A stretch of 64,000 bases of DNA from Roseomonas sp. CECT 9278 (GCF_918698155.1 NZ_CAKKLX010000008.1:62001-126000), one strand, 5' to 3'. Counted from the first letter of the stretch, positions 1 to 9,291 are shown. A program made the numbers and translations. The notes: generated by a model from the letters alone, not told the origin.

Positions 1-338
1 AAGGCGCCCCAGCGCCCCGGTGGCAGCGCGCTGCACACGCGGTTGATGGTCGCGAGCAGCTCGGACCGCGACGCCACGCGATCCGGCGACACCAGCGTCC
101 AGGTGCGCAGCCGCACGGCATAGGAATCCGGATGAGCGTGGCTGTCGACGATGCCGGGGATGACGCGCCGGCCCTGCGCGTTCAGCACGCGCGTGGCGGG
201 GCCGATGTGCTCGCGCATCGCATCGCTGCTGCCCAGCGCCACGATCCGCCCGCCGAGCGCCGCAAGCGCTGCGACCTCGGTGCCCGCCGCGTCCATCGTC
301 GCGACGCGGCCATCGAGCAGGACGAAATCTGCGTTCAT
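1..338 (-). CDS. Amidohydrolase family protein (YtcJ-like), N-terminal part
   Basis: Only the first 112 codons are in the window; the gene runs off the left edge. The protein opens with the short beta-sandwich strand typical of metal-dependent amidohydrolases and then shows VDSHAHP, with His67 and His69 as the expected HxH metal ligands. The substrate cannot be told from this part. Its ATG overlaps the stop codon of the FAD oxidoreductase by 4 bp (ATGA), so the two are cotranscribed. Next to an amino-acid-type oxidase and a PotABCD-like importer it probably hydrolyses an amide or cyclic amide in the same catabolic route; that is inference. Confidence 0.8.
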   Translation of the reverse strand, partial: MNADFVLLDGRVATMDAAGTEVAALAALGGRIVALGSSDAMREHIGPATRVLNAQGRRVIPGIVDSHAHPDSYAVRLRTWTLVSPDRVASRSELLATINRVCSALPPGRWGA

Positions 339-1663
339 GCCGCAGCCCTGTCGATGTGGTCGCGCAGCCGGTACCAGCCGCCGATCAGCGGCAGGAACCA
401 GTTCGGGTTGCCGTTGTAGAGCGGCACCGTCGGGAAGCGCAGCCCGTCCAGCGCGAAGGGTTCGTTCTCGGCGCCGGCGATCTTCAGCGCCGCGCGATGG
501 CCGAGCCAGGTCGCCATCGCGACACCCGACCCCTGGCAGCCGGCGGCGTAGTGCACGCCGCCCTGCACGCCGATATGCGGCAGGAAGTCGAAGGTGAAGG
601 CCACGTTGCCGGTCCAGGCATGGGTGATCTGGACATCCTTCAATTCCGGGAAGACGGCGGTCATGAAGCCGTGCAGCACCGGCGCCGCCTGGTCGGGCGC
701 GACCGGCCCGAAGCTCGCCCGCCCGCCCCACAGGATGCGGTTGCCATAGGGCGAGGGGCGGAAGTAGTTCAGCACCCGCTTGGTGTCGCTGATCATGCGG
801 CGGCCGGGGAAGAACTTGTCGATGGCGTAGTGCGGCAATTCCTCGGTGGCGATGATGTAGGAGCCCACCGGGATCATGCGCCGCGCCAGCCAGGGCATGG
901 CGGACCGCCCCTTGCCGTCGCGCGAATAGCCGTTGGTCGCGACCAGCACCGCCCCGGCGCGCAATTGCCCGCGGTCGGTCGCCAGGCGGAAGCCCGACCC
1001 GTCGCGCTTGATGGCATTGACGCGCACGCCATCGACCAGCCGCGCGCCGGCGCGGTCGGCGGCGGTGGCCAGGCCGCGCGCATACTTGCCCGGATGCAGG
1101 CTGCCGGACGCCTCGGCGATCATGCCGCCATGGTAGTGGTCGCTGCCCAGCGCCTCGTGCTGGCGGTCCTTGGGCACCATCGCGGTGGGCAGGCCGGTGA
1201 CCTCGGCGATGAAGTCGGCGCGTGCGGCCAGCGCGTCGTAGTGCTTGCGCGTCCAGGCCGGCACGAAGCGGCCGCAGCGCACGTAGTCGCAGTCGATCGC
1301 CTCGCGCGTGATGGTTTCCTCGATGAAGGGAAAGGAGGCCGCGGCGGCCTGCGCGATGGCCTTGGCGCCGGCCGCGCCGTGCGTCTTCTCGAGCGCGCCG
1401 GAGGCCACCTTCAGCCCGCCCGAGACCATGCCCCCATTGCGCGAGGATGCCCCCCAGCCGATGCGCTCGGCATCCAGCACCGCGACCTCGTGGCCCAGCC
1501 GCCGCAGCGTCAGCGCCGCCGAGAGCCCGGCATAGCCGCCACCCACCACCGCCACGCCGATGTCGGTCGGCATGGTGCTGTCGCGCGTCGGCGGCTCGGC
1601 CGCCTCCCACCACCACGGGGTGGTCTTGAAACCGGGCGCGAGGAGCGCCTGCGCAGAGGTCAT
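335..1663 (-). CDS. FAD-dependent oxidoreductase, DAO (glycine/D-amino acid oxidase) family
   Basis: 442 residues from an ATG at 1663; an internal ATG at residue 31 is an alternative start. A Rossmann dinucleotide motif GxGxxG lies at residues 41-46, followed by an acidic residue at the end of strand 2 and the GWGASSRNGG segment usual in the DAO family (PuuB/OrdL-like enzymes that oxidise amines or gamma-glutamyl-amines). No signal peptide, so cytoplasmic. It is divergently transcribed from the binding-protein gene at 1821 and overlaps the downstream amidohydrolase by 4 bp. The pairing with a polyamine-type importer suggests an amine or amino-acid substrate. Family assignment is firm, substrate unknown. 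Confidence 0.9.
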   Translation of the reverse strand: MTSAQALLAPGFKTTPWWWEAAEPPTRDSTMPTDIGVAVVGGGYAGLSAALTLRRLGHEVAVLDAERIGWGASSRNGGMVSGGLKVASGALEKTHGAAGAKAIAQAAAASFPFIEETITREAIDCDYVRCGRFVPAWTRKHYDALAARADFIAEVTGLPTAMVPKDRQHEALGSDHYHGGMIAEASGSLHPGKYARGLATAADRAGARLVDGVRVNAIKRDGSGFRLATDRGQLRAGAVLVATNGYSRDGKGRSAMPWLARRMIPVGSYIIATEELPHYAIDKFFPGRRMISDTKRVLNYFRPSPYGNRILWGGRASFGPVAPDQAAPVLHGFMTAVFPELKDVQITHAWTGNVAFTFDFLPHIGVQGGVHYAAGCQGSGVAMATWLGHRAALKIAGAENEPFALDGLRFPTVPLYNGNPNWFLPLIGGWYRLRDHIDRAAA

Positions 1664-1820
1664 TGCCGGATCAGCCCGCCCATGGTGAGATTTCGTCCGG
1701 GAGAGTTTCACGCCGGCACGGCGGCAACCGCAAGTGGTGCCGCCAGGCGCCGCTGCACCTGGGCGTATTTCAACCCATGCGCAAGCGACAGGACCCGCCA
1801 TGAATCGAGGAGAGACCGTG

Positions 1821-2927
1821 ATGCAGAGCTTCCAGCAGGATTGCGTGGACCTTGCCCTGGCGAAGTACCGGCGTGGCGAGGTGGATCGCCGCACGCTGCT
1901 GGCCGGCCTGGCCGCCCTCGGCGCCGCGGTCTTCGCCGGCAACGACGCGCAGGCGCAGGCGGCGCGGCAGCTCGTCATGGTCAATTGGGGCGGCATCGCC
2001 AACCAGGGCTTCGGCAACTTCTACGGCGCGCCCTTCGTGGCGGCCAATGCCGGCTGGACCGTCGCGCAGGACAGCACCGGCCCGTCCGCCGGGCGCATCC
2101 GGTCGATGGTCGAGAGCGGGCGCGTCACCTGGGACCTGTGCGATTCCTCGGCGACCTCGTCCTTCCTGCTCGGCGGGCTGAACCTGCTCAACCGCATCGA
2201 CTACAACATCGTCAACCGGGAGAACGTGATCGGGCCGGTCTTCGCGCTCGAACATGGCGCGGCGCCGTATTCATTCTCGAACGTGCTGGTCTATGACAGC
2301 AGCAAGTTCCCCACCGCGCCGACCGGCTGGGCGGATTTCTGGGACCTGCAGAAATTCCCCGGCACCCGCCTGCTGCGCCGCGACGCCGCCGGCACGCTCG
2401 ATGCCGCGCAGCTGTCGCTCGGCAAGGACCCGGCCAATCTCTATCCGCTCGATGTGCGCGCGACCCTGGCGCGCGTGCGCGAGATCCGGCGCAACCTGGT
2501 CTTCTGGACCGGCGGCGCGGAATCCGAGCAGTTCATCCGCACCGGCGAGGCCGTGATGGGCCAGATCTGGCACACCCGGGCGAAGGTGCTGGAGCAGGAG
2601 AGCAACGGCCGCTTCAAGTTCATCTGGAACCAGGGGATCCTGCAGCCGGGCATCTTCGTGATCCCGCGCGGCAATCCGGGCGGCGAGATGGCGCAGCGGC
2701 TGCTGGCCTCGATGCTGGCCAATGCCGAACCGCAGGTGGAGCTGCTGAAGTTCCTCGGCAATGGCCCGACCAACCCGCGCGCCGCCGCCCTGGTGCCCGA
2801 GGAGTTCAAGCGCTTCAACCCGACCGAACCGGCCAATGCGCGCGTCCAGGTGGCGCAGAACGGCCGCTGGTGGGGCGAGAACTACGCGCGGGTGAACGCC
2901 GACTATATCGACATGGTGACCGGCTGA
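1821..2927 (+). CDS. ABC transporter substrate-binding protein, PotD/PotF-like
   Basis: 368 residues. The start at 1821 is chosen because GAGGAG lies about 8 bases upstream; an in-frame ATG at 1800 would add seven residues. Residues 23-24 are Arg-Arg followed by a hydrophobic stretch and an AQA cleavage site near residue 46, so Tat export to the periplasm is likely. The mature part (VNWGG opening, type II periplasmic fold) resembles spermidine/putrescine binding proteins. It heads a plus-strand gene set that also carries the matching ATPase and two permeases, separated from them by two metabolic enzymes. Ligand is probably a small cation or amino compound, not provable here. Confidence 0.87.
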   Translation: MQSFQQDCVDLALAKYRRGEVDRRTLLAGLAALGAAVFAGNDAQAQAARQLVMVNWGGIANQGFGNFYGAPFVAANAGWTVAQDSTGPSAGRIRSMVESGRVTWDLCDSSATSSFLLGGLNLLNRIDYNIVNRENVIGPVFALEHGAAPYSFSNVLVYDSSKFPTAPTGWADFWDLQKFPGTRLLRRDAAGTLDAAQLSLGKDPANLYPLDVRATLARVREIRRNLVFWTGGAESEQFIRTGEAVMGQIWHTRAKVLEQESNGRFKFIWNQGILQPGIFVIPRGNPGGEMAQRLLASMLANAEPQVELLKFLGNGPTNPRAAALVPEEFKRFNPTEPANARVQVAQNGRWWGENYARVNADYIDMVTG

Positions 2928-2967
2928 GCGCAGTCTTGCTGCGGCGCAGCAAGGGGCGGGCATCGGC

Positions 2968-3906
2968 GTGATCCTGGTGGTGAAGTCGGGCGGCGAGCAG
3001 GCATTGCCGGATTGGCAGGCCTGCTTCGCCGAGGTGGCGCCGCAGTTGCGATTGCGCTGGTGGGATGATCCGTCGGTCGACCCCGCCAGCATCGACTACG
3101 CGCTGGTGTGGGACCCCGAGCCGGGGCGGCTCGCGCAATTCCCGCGCCTGCGCGCGATCTTCGGGTCGGGCGCCGGGGTCGATTTCATCGCCGCCGATCC
3201 GCTGCTGCCGCGCAACCTGCCGCTGGTGCGCTGCGTGCCGCCGGAAGCGACGCAGCGCATGGGCGAGCATGTCGCCTGGGCGGTGCTGTCGCTGGCGAAG
3301 GATGCGCGGCGCATGGCACTGGCGCAGTCCCGCGGCGACTGGGACTATTTCGAAGCGCCCTTCGCGGCTGCGGCGCGTACGGTCGGCGTGATGGGCCTGG
3401 GTGCGATGGGGCTGCGCAGCGTCGCGATGCTGCAGGCGCTGGGCATCCCGGTGGTCGGCTGGTCGCGCACGGTCAAGGCGGTGGCGGGGGTTGATACCTT
3501 CGCCGGCGCGGCGGGGCTGCCGGCCTTCCTGGCGCGCAGCCGGGTGCTGGTCTGCCTGCTGCCGGCGACCGACGAAACCCGCGGCATCATCGCCGCGCCG
3601 CTGCTGGCGCGGCTGCCACCTGGCGCCGGCCTGGTGCATGTCGGGCGTGGCGTGCAGATGGTGTTGCCCGATGTGCTGGCGGCGCTCGACAGCGGGCACC
3701 TCGCCGGCGCGGTGCTGGATGTCTTCGACCCCGAGCCGCTGCCCGCCGACAGCCCGGCCTGGGCGCATCCGCGCATCACCGTCACGCCGCATGTGGGGTC
3801 GCTGCCGAGCCGCCTGGAACGCGCGCGCTACGTCGCCGACTGCATCGCGCGTTTCGAGCGCGGCGACCCCCTGCCCAACATCTACGATCCCGAGCGAGGC
3901 TACTGA
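2968..3906 (+). CDS. ghrA: Glyoxylate/hydroxypyruvate reductase A-like 2-hydroxyacid dehydrogenase
   Basis: 312 residues from a GTG start. The NAD(P)-binding motif GLGAMG occupies residues 143-148. The catalytic triad of D-2-hydroxyacid dehydrogenases is visible: Arg227 in HVGRG, Glu256 in DPEPLP and His275 in TPHVGS. The length and short N-terminal catalytic domain match the GhrA branch, which reduces glyoxylate or hydroxypyruvate with NADPH. The stop codon overlaps the aldolase start by one base (TGATG). Lying inside an importer operon, it may reduce a 2-oxoacid produced from the imported compound. Confidence 0.85.
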   Translation: MILVVKSGGEQALPDWQACFAEVAPQLRLRWWDDPSVDPASIDYALVWDPEPGRLAQFPRLRAIFGSGAGVDFIAADPLLPRNLPLVRCVPPEATQRMGEHVAWAVLSLAKDARRMALAQSRGDWDYFEAPFAAAARTVGVMGLGAMGLRSVAMLQALGIPVVGWSRTVKAVAGVDTFAGAAGLPAFLARSRVLVCLLPATDETRGIIAAPLLARLPPGAGLVHVGRGVQMVLPDVLAALDSGHLAGAVLDVFDPEPLPADSPAWAHPRITVTPHVGSLPSRLERARYVADCIARFERGDPLPNIYDPERGY

Positions 3907-4676
3907 TGCCCCTGCCGCCCCCGCCGGTGAAGCCGGACCCCAGCCGCGTGCAGACCGAACGGGAGGTGCGCGAGGACCTCGCGGCCGCCTATCGCCTGGT
4001 GGCGCATTTCGGCATGACCGACCTGGTCTTCACGCACCTGTCCGCGCGCCTGCCGGGCGAGGGGCATCGCTTCCTGGTCAACCCCTATGGCCTGTTGTTC
4101 GAGGAGATCACGGCGTCCTGCCTGGTGGTGGTCGATGCCGATGGCGAACCGGCGCAGCCGACCGACTGGCCGGTGAACCCGGCCGGCTTCGTCATCCATT
4201 CCGCGCTGCATCGCGCGCGCGGCGATGCGATGTGCGTGATGCACACGCACACGCTGGCCGGCATGGCGGTGGCGGCGCAGACGGGCGCGCTGCTGCCGCT
4301 GAACCAGATCAGCATGGAATTCGACGGCCGCGTCGCGCTGCACGACTACGAGGGCATCGCCGATGACGACAACCTGTCCGAGCGCGACCGGCTGGTGCAG
4401 GACATGGTCAACCGCCCCTGCATGATCCTGCGCCACCACGGCTTGCTGACCGTGGGCAACACGGTCGCGGAGGCCTTCTACTGGATGTACTACCTGGAGC
4501 AGGCGTGTCGCATCCAACTGGCCGCGCAATCCTCCGGCGTGCCGCTGGCGGTGCCGCCGGCGCCGGTGGTGCGCCGCGCGCGCGACCAGTTCGGCACCGG
4601 CCCGACCAAGGGCTGGCTGCCCTGGCAGGCGCTGCGCCGCAAGCTGGATCGCGAGCAGCCGGACTACGTCGCGTGA
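3906..4676 (+). CDS. Class II aldolase/adducin family protein
   Basis: 256 residues. His113 and His115 in the HTHT motif and a later RHHG motif supply the zinc ligands expected in this family, whose members cleave or epimerise sugar phosphates (fuculose-1-P aldolase, ribulose-5-P epimerase) or act on 2-oxo acids. Closest in style to the bacterial class II aldolases found beside ABC importers, for which the substrate is usually unknown. Starts at the stop of the GhrA-like gene and ends overlapping the GTG start of the ATPase by 4 bp, so translation is coupled through all three. Confidence 0.85.
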   Translation: MPLPPPPVKPDPSRVQTEREVREDLAAAYRLVAHFGMTDLVFTHLSARLPGEGHRFLVNPYGLLFEEITASCLVVVDADGEPAQPTDWPVNPAGFVIHSALHRARGDAMCVMHTHTLAGMAVAAQTGALLPLNQISMEFDGRVALHDYEGIADDDNLSERDRLVQDMVNRPCMILRHHGLLTVGNTVAEAFYWMYYLEQACRIQLAAQSSGVPLAVPPAPVVRRARDQFGTGPTKGWLPWQALRRKLDREQPDYVA

Positions 4677-5761
4677 GCGCCGCCGGGCACGCGCTGGCGA
4701 TCCGCGGGCTGACCAAGCGCTACGGCGACTTCACCGCGGTGGATGACGTGTCGCTGGAGGTGGGGCAGGGCGAGTTCCTCACGCTGCTCGGCCCGTCGGG
4801 GTCGGGCAAGACCACCATCCTGATGGCGGTGGCGGGCTTCGTCGCGCCCAGCGCGGGATCGATCCTGCTGGACGGGCGCGACATCACGCCGCTGCCGCCG
4901 GAGAAGCGCAACTTCGGCATGGTGTTCCAGGGCTATGCCCTGTTCCCGCACATGAGCGTGGCCGACAACGTGGCCTTCCCGCTGCGCGTGCGCGGGCTCG
5001 GGCGGGCCGATCGCGACGCCAAGGTGCGCGCGGCGCTGGACCTGGTGCAGCTCGGCCAGTTCGCCGGGCGCCTGCCCAGGCAGCTGTCGGGCGGCCAGCA
5101 GCAGCGCGTCGCCCTGGCCAGGGCGCTCGTCTTCGACCCCAGCCTGCTGTTGCTGGATGAACCGCTCTCCGCACTCGACAAGAAGCTGCGCGCCGAATTG
5201 CAGGAGGAGCTGAAGGCACTGCACCGGCGGGTCGGCCGCACCTTCATCAACGTCACGCACGACCAGGACGAGGCGCTGTCGCTGTCCGACCGCATCGCCA
5301 TCCTCAACCACGGCAAGCTGATCCAGTCCGGCGCGCCGGGGGAATTGTACGAACGCCCGCGCACGCGCTTCGTCGCCGACTTCCTCGGCAAGTCGAACTT
5401 CATCGAGGGCAGCGTGGCGTCGTCGGATGCCGGCGGCTTCGTGCTGGCGGCGGGCCCGGAGCGCATCGCCGTGCGCGGCCAAGGCGCGCCGGAGGGCACG
5501 CGGCGCCTGCTCTCCCTGCGGCCCGAGAAGATCGTGCTGCTGGGCGAAGGCGCCGGCGCCGACAACGTCGTCGAGGGCCGCCTGCTCGCCTGGTCGTATC
5601 TCGGCGCCGATTTCGCGCTGCGTGTCGCGACGCCGGGCCTGGGCGAGATCCGCGCCGTGCTGCCCGCCTGGCAGGCCGCCTTCGCGCCGGCCGAGGGCCT
5701 GCCGATCCGCCTTGGCTGGTCCGCCGATGCCGCCGTGCCGGTCGAGGACGACGCGCCATGA
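4673..5761 (+). CDS. ABC transporter ATP-binding protein, PotA-like
   Basis: 362 residues. The start is a GTG overlapping the aldolase stop (GTGA); an upstream ATG reading would intrude 170 bp into the aldolase gene and is rejected. Walker A GPSGSGKT lies at residues 40-47, the signature LSGGQQQR and Walker B LLLLDEP follow, and the C-terminal third is a TOBE-type domain, as in PotA/FbpC/UgpC importers. It energises the two permeases encoded immediately downstream; its stop overlaps the next ATG by 4 bp. Confidence 0.93.
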   Translation: MSAAGHALAIRGLTKRYGDFTAVDDVSLEVGQGEFLTLLGPSGSGKTTILMAVAGFVAPSAGSILLDGRDITPLPPEKRNFGMVFQGYALFPHMSVADNVAFPLRVRGLGRADRDAKVRAALDLVQLGQFAGRLPRQLSGGQQQRVALARALVFDPSLLLLDEPLSALDKKLRAELQEELKALHRRVGRTFINVTHDQDEALSLSDRIAILNHGKLIQSGAPGELYERPRTRFVADFLGKSNFIEGSVASSDAGGFVLAAGPERIAVRGQGAPEGTRRLLSLRPEKIVLLGEGAGADNVVEGRLLAWSYLGADFALRVATPGLGEIRAVLPAWQAAFAPAEGLPIRLGWSADAAVPVEDDAP

Positions 5762-6603
5762 CCGCCGCCGGGCGTCCGGGCATCGGCTGGTGGCTGCTGA
5801 TCCTGCCGGCGCTGCTCCTGCTGCTGGCCTTCTACATCGCGCCGATCGTGCAGGTGCTGGCGATCAGCGTGACCGAGCCCGAACCGGGCCTGGGCAACTA
5901 CGAACGCATCTTCACCTCGGAATCCGTGCAGCGCGTGATCCTGACCACGCTGCGGATCTGCCTGATCACGACGGTGCTGGCGCTGCTGCTGGGCTATGCC
6001 ATTGCCTATGCCGTGACGCTCGCCACGCCGCGCGCGCGGGGGTGGTGGATCCTGGCGGTGCTGGTGCCGCTGTGGATATCCGTGCTGGTGCGCGCCTTCG
6101 CCTGGGTCACGCTGCTGCGCCGCCAGGGGCTGGTGAACAACACGCTGATCAATGCCGGCGCCATCACCGAACCCCTGCCGCTGGTGTGGAACGAATTCGG
6201 CATCATCGTCGGCATGGTGCACTACATGGTGCCCTTCGCCGTGCTGCCGATGATGGCCTCGATGCGCGAGATCGACCCGCGCCTGCTGGCCGCCGCGCGC
6301 GGATTGGGCGCATCGCGCGGGGAGGTGTTCCGCCGCGTCTTCTTCCCGCTGTCGATGCCCGGCGTGATCGCCGCGGCGGTGCTGGTCTTCATCTTCTCGC
6401 TCGGCTTCTACATCACGCCGGCGATCCTGGGCGGCGGCAAGACGCTGATGGTGGCGGAATGGATCAGCCTGCAGATCCTCGACCTGATCCGCTGGGGGCT
6501 GGGGACCATGATGGCGACCATGCTGGTGCTGACCATCATCGCCACGCTGGCGGTGTTCTCGCGCCTGGTCGACCTGCGGCGCATCTTCGGGTCGGGGGCC
6601 TGA
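5758..6603 (+). CDS. ABC transporter permease, PotB-like
   Basis: 281 residues with about six hydrophobic segments, beginning with a strongly hydrophobic helix at residues 9-30. The region around RGLGASRGEVFRRVFFP is the EAA loop that docks onto the ATPase. Starts inside the stop codon of the ATPase gene. The inner-membrane partner of the PotC-like permease 4 bp downstream. Confidence 0.92.
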   Translation: MTAAGRPGIGWWLLILPALLLLLAFYIAPIVQVLAISVTEPEPGLGNYERIFTSESVQRVILTTLRICLITTVLALLLGYAIAYAVTLATPRARGWWILAVLVPLWISVLVRAFAWVTLLRRQGLVNNTLINAGAITEPLPLVWNEFGIIVGMVHYMVPFAVLPMMASMREIDPRLLAAARGLGASRGEVFRRVFFPLSMPGVIAAAVLVFIFSLGFYITPAILGGGKTLMVAEWISLQILDLIRWGLGTMMATMLVLTIIATLAVFSRLVDLRRIFGSGA

Positions 6604-6607
6604 GGCG

Positions 6608-7396
6608 ATGGACGGCATCCATCCGCCCGGACCGGCGGCGCGCGGCCTGGCCTGGGCCACGGCGCTGTACCTGCTGCTGCCGATCCTGATCATCGTGCCG
6701 GTGGCGCTGACCGACCAGCGCTATCTGTCGCTGCCGCAGGATGGCATTTCCTTCCAGCATTTCCGCACCGTGCTGGCCTCGCCGGAATGGCTCGGGTCGA
6801 TCTGGCAATCCTTCACCATCGCGGTGGCGGCCACGATCCTGTCGGTGGTGGCGGGCACGCTCTGCGCCATCGGCTGCTGGCGCATCTCGCGCCGCGCGAC
6901 GGAACTTGTGCGGGTGCTGATGCTGCTGCCGCTGATCATCCCGTCGATCGTCTATGCCATCGGGCTGTACCGGTATTTCGGACCGCTCGGGCTGCTCGAC
7001 CGCTTCGCCGGCGTGGTGATCGCGCATGGCGTCACCGGCATTCCCTATGTGGTCATCACCGTCTCGACCGCGCTGGCGGCCTTCGACCCGCGGCTTGAAC
7101 AGGCGGCGCGCGGCATGGGCGCGTCGCTGTCGCAGACGCTGCGCTGGGTGATCCTGCCGCGCATCGCGCCGGGCATCTTCTCCGGCGCCATCTTCGCCTT
7201 CATCCATTCCTGGGACGAGCTGGTGATGGTGCTGTTCATCGCCTCGCGCGATGTCTTCACCCTGCCGCGCCGCATCTGGGACGGCATCAACGAGAACCTG
7301 GATCCCGCCATGGCCGCGGTCGCGGTGCTGCTGGTGCTGTTCACCACCCTGCTGCTGATGGTCGACCGCGCGCTGCGCCGCCGCAGCGAAGGCTGA
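6608..7396 (+). CDS. ABC transporter permease, PotC-like
   Basis: 262 residues, polytopic, with the EAA-type loop ARGMGASLSQTLRWVILP near residue 165. Completes the importer: binding protein (1821), ATPase (4673), permeases (5758 and here). It is the last gene of the plus-strand set and converges on the gene ending at 7403, leaving only 6 bp. Confidence 0.92.
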   Translation: MDGIHPPGPAARGLAWATALYLLLPILIIVPVALTDQRYLSLPQDGISFQHFRTVLASPEWLGSIWQSFTIAVAATILSVVAGTLCAIGCWRISRRATELVRVLMLLPLIIPSIVYAIGLYRYFGPLGLLDRFAGVVIAHGVTGIPYVVITVSTALAAFDPRLEQAARGMGASLSQTLRWVILPRIAPGIFSGAIFAFIHSWDELVMVLFIASRDVFTLPRRIWDGINENLDPAMAAVAVLLVLFTTLLLMVDRALRRRSEG

Positions 7397-7402
7397 CGCG
7401 CT

Positions 7403-8098
7403 TCAGCCGCGCGGCGCCGCCCGCCGGCGCCGCCAATGGCCCAGCGAGATCCACCCGCAGCCCAGCAGCGGCAGCGCCATCGCGCCCAGGATCAGCGGCC
7501 GCAGCAGGGCATCGAGGAACCACCGCTCGGCCTCCTGCGGCCGGCCGGGCGGGATGTACAGGCGCAGGCGGTCGCCTTCGCCGAGCCGGTTCAGATCCTC
7601 GGCGACGGGGCGCAGGGTGATGGTGACCTCGCCCGTGCCGTCGGGGCTGAAGAAGCGCAGCACCGGCGCGACGGTCGGGATGGTCACGCTGCGGTCCAGG
7701 TGGTCGCGCGATTCGGCGGTGCCAGGCTCCAGGCGCACGACTTCCGCATCCACCAGGTCGGCACCGAGGATGCGGACCGCCGGCCCCAGGCTGGCCATCG
7801 CCGCGACCAGCGGGAAGGCGGCGATGACGAAGAAGGCGATCGTGCCGGGCAGGCCGAAATCCAGCAGCGCCCGGGGGCCGGGCGGCGGCGGCCGCTCCGC
7901 CTGCATCAGCGCGTGGAACAGGGCGATGCGCTGCGCGTCCTGCAGCACGCCGCCGGCTTCCTCGAAGCGCAGCAGGTCGCGCGCGCCGATCCCCGCCCGC
8001 TCGGCGACCTCCAGCGTGGTCAGGCCGAGCGCCACCCGGCGTTCGCGGAACTGCGCCGGCGTGATGGCGAAAAGCGGGTCGGGCGGCGTCTCGCGCAT
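7403..8098 (-). CDS. Membrane protein with N-terminal HTH and DUF3592-like periplasmic part
   Basis: 231 residues from the ATG at 8098. The first 60 residues resemble a lambda-repressor/Xre-type helix-turn-helix (FRERRVALGLTTLEVAERAG, then an LLRFEEAG helix). A transmembrane helix follows near residues 85-105, then about 100 mostly beta residues of DUF3592 type, and a second transmembrane helix near 205-222 with an Arg-rich cytoplasmic tail. This would be a membrane-tethered DNA-binding or protein-binding module. Function unknown; the HTH call rests on pattern only. A longer start at 8191 exists but adds low-complexity sequence. Confidence 0.7.
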   Translation of the reverse strand: MRETPPDPLFAITPAQFRERRVALGLTTLEVAERAGIGARDLLRFEEAGGVLQDAQRIALFHALMQAERPPPPGPRALLDFGLPGTIAFFVIAAFPLVAAMASLGPAVRILGADLVDAEVVRLEPGTAESRDHLDRSVTIPTVAPVLRFFSPDGTGEVTITLRPVAEDLNRLGEGDRLRLYIPPGRPQEAERWFLDALLRPLILGAMALPLLGCGWISLGHWRRRRAAPRG

Positions 8099-8208
8099 GC
8101 TGTGCCCCGGTTGCTGCGGCCGGGCGGCGGCGCCCCTGTGCCTGCCGCCATGATGGCGTAGTCTGGCGCAGAAGCTTCGCCGCTTCACCAATCGAAAGAG
8201 GACGCCCG

Positions 8209-9219
8209 ATGGCCCAGGCGATGAGCGAATTCGACCACCGCTACAACATGCTGATCGAACGCTTCGCGTCCGAACCCGAGCCGGCCTTCAACAGCGACGC
8301 CGAGCAGACCGCCGGCTGGGGCCGCCGCTGGGGCTGCGCCAACGACATCGGCCGCCTGCGCGTGGTGCTGATGCACCGCCCCGGGCCCGAGATGGCCGTG
8401 CTCGACACCCTGCCGCTGATCCCGGAACTGGGCGCCCATGGTGATCCCGCGACGGGTGCCTATTGGCGCGGCGAGGTGATCCCGAGCCTCGCGGAACAAC
8501 AGGCGCAGCATGATGCGCTCGTTGCCGCGCTGCGCGAGGAAGGCGTCGAGGTCGTGATGCTCAACGCCGCCGCCCCCGGCCGCCACAAGTCGATCTACAC
8601 GCGCGATTCCTGCATCGCCGTCGATGGCGGCGCCGTGGTCACCCGCATGGGCCCGCGCATCCGCCGCGGCGAGGAACGCCCCGTCACGCAGACCCTCGCC
8701 GCGCTGGGCATGCCCATCCTGCGGACCATCCACGGCACCGGGCTGATGGAGGGCGGGTCCTTCGCCTATATCCGCCCCGATGTCGCGGTGGTCGGCGTCT
8801 CCTCCCGCGTCAACGAGGAAGGCGCGCGGCAGCTGGAAGAAGTCCTCGCCGTGCAGGGCACGCGCCTGATCCGCGTGCAGATCCCCGGCTACCGCCTGCA
8901 TATCGACGGCGCCTTCGTGATGATCCACCACGACGTCGCGCTGGTGAATCCCTCCACGCTGCCCTTCGTCTTCATGGAGGAACTGAAGCGCCTGGGCGTG
9001 AAGATGATTCCGCTGAACCACCAGGACCCGTCCTGGGCGATCAACTGCCTGGCGGTGGCGCCGGGCCGCGTGCTGATGAGCGACCAGGTCGGCCCGCGCA
9101 CGCAGGAGGCGCTGGACAAGGCCGGCATCAGCGTGCGGCTGGTGACCTACGACAAGGTGTATCTGGGCGGCGGCGGCATCCATTGCTCGACCTCGCCGCT
9201 GGTGCGCGACGCGGTGTGA
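8209..9219 (+). CDS. Amidinotransferase / dimethylarginine dimethylaminohydrolase family protein
   Basis: 336 residues with the guanidino-modifying (pentein) fold. The N-terminus carries WGCANDIGRL followed by VLMHRPGPEM, and the C-terminus ends in GGGGIHCSTSPL, where Cys326 is the expected nucleophile; a His in the HIDGAFVMIHHD block is the general base. Such enzymes hydrolyse or transfer the amidino group of arginine-like substrates. SD-like GAAAGAGGAC precedes the ATG. Whether it acts on arginine, dimethylarginine or another guanidine is open. Stands alone between divergent and convergent neighbours. Confidence 0.85.
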   Translation: MAQAMSEFDHRYNMLIERFASEPEPAFNSDAEQTAGWGRRWGCANDIGRLRVVLMHRPGPEMAVLDTLPLIPELGAHGDPATGAYWRGEVIPSLAEQQAQHDALVAALREEGVEVVMLNAAAPGRHKSIYTRDSCIAVDGGAVVTRMGPRIRRGEERPVTQTLAALGMPILRTIHGTGLMEGGSFAYIRPDVAVVGVSSRVNEEGARQLEEVLAVQGTRLIRVQIPGYRLHIDGAFVMIHHDVALVNPSTLPFVFMEELKRLGVKMIPLNHQDPSWAINCLAVAPGRVLMSDQVGPRTQEALDKAGISVRLVTYDKVYLGGGGIHCSTSPLVRDAV

Positions 9220-9291
9220 TGGCTGGGGCGGTGTCCGCCCGGCCGGGCTCGCGGCAGGGCCTTGGTCGCGGCGTGCCGCGCGGCGCCTTCG

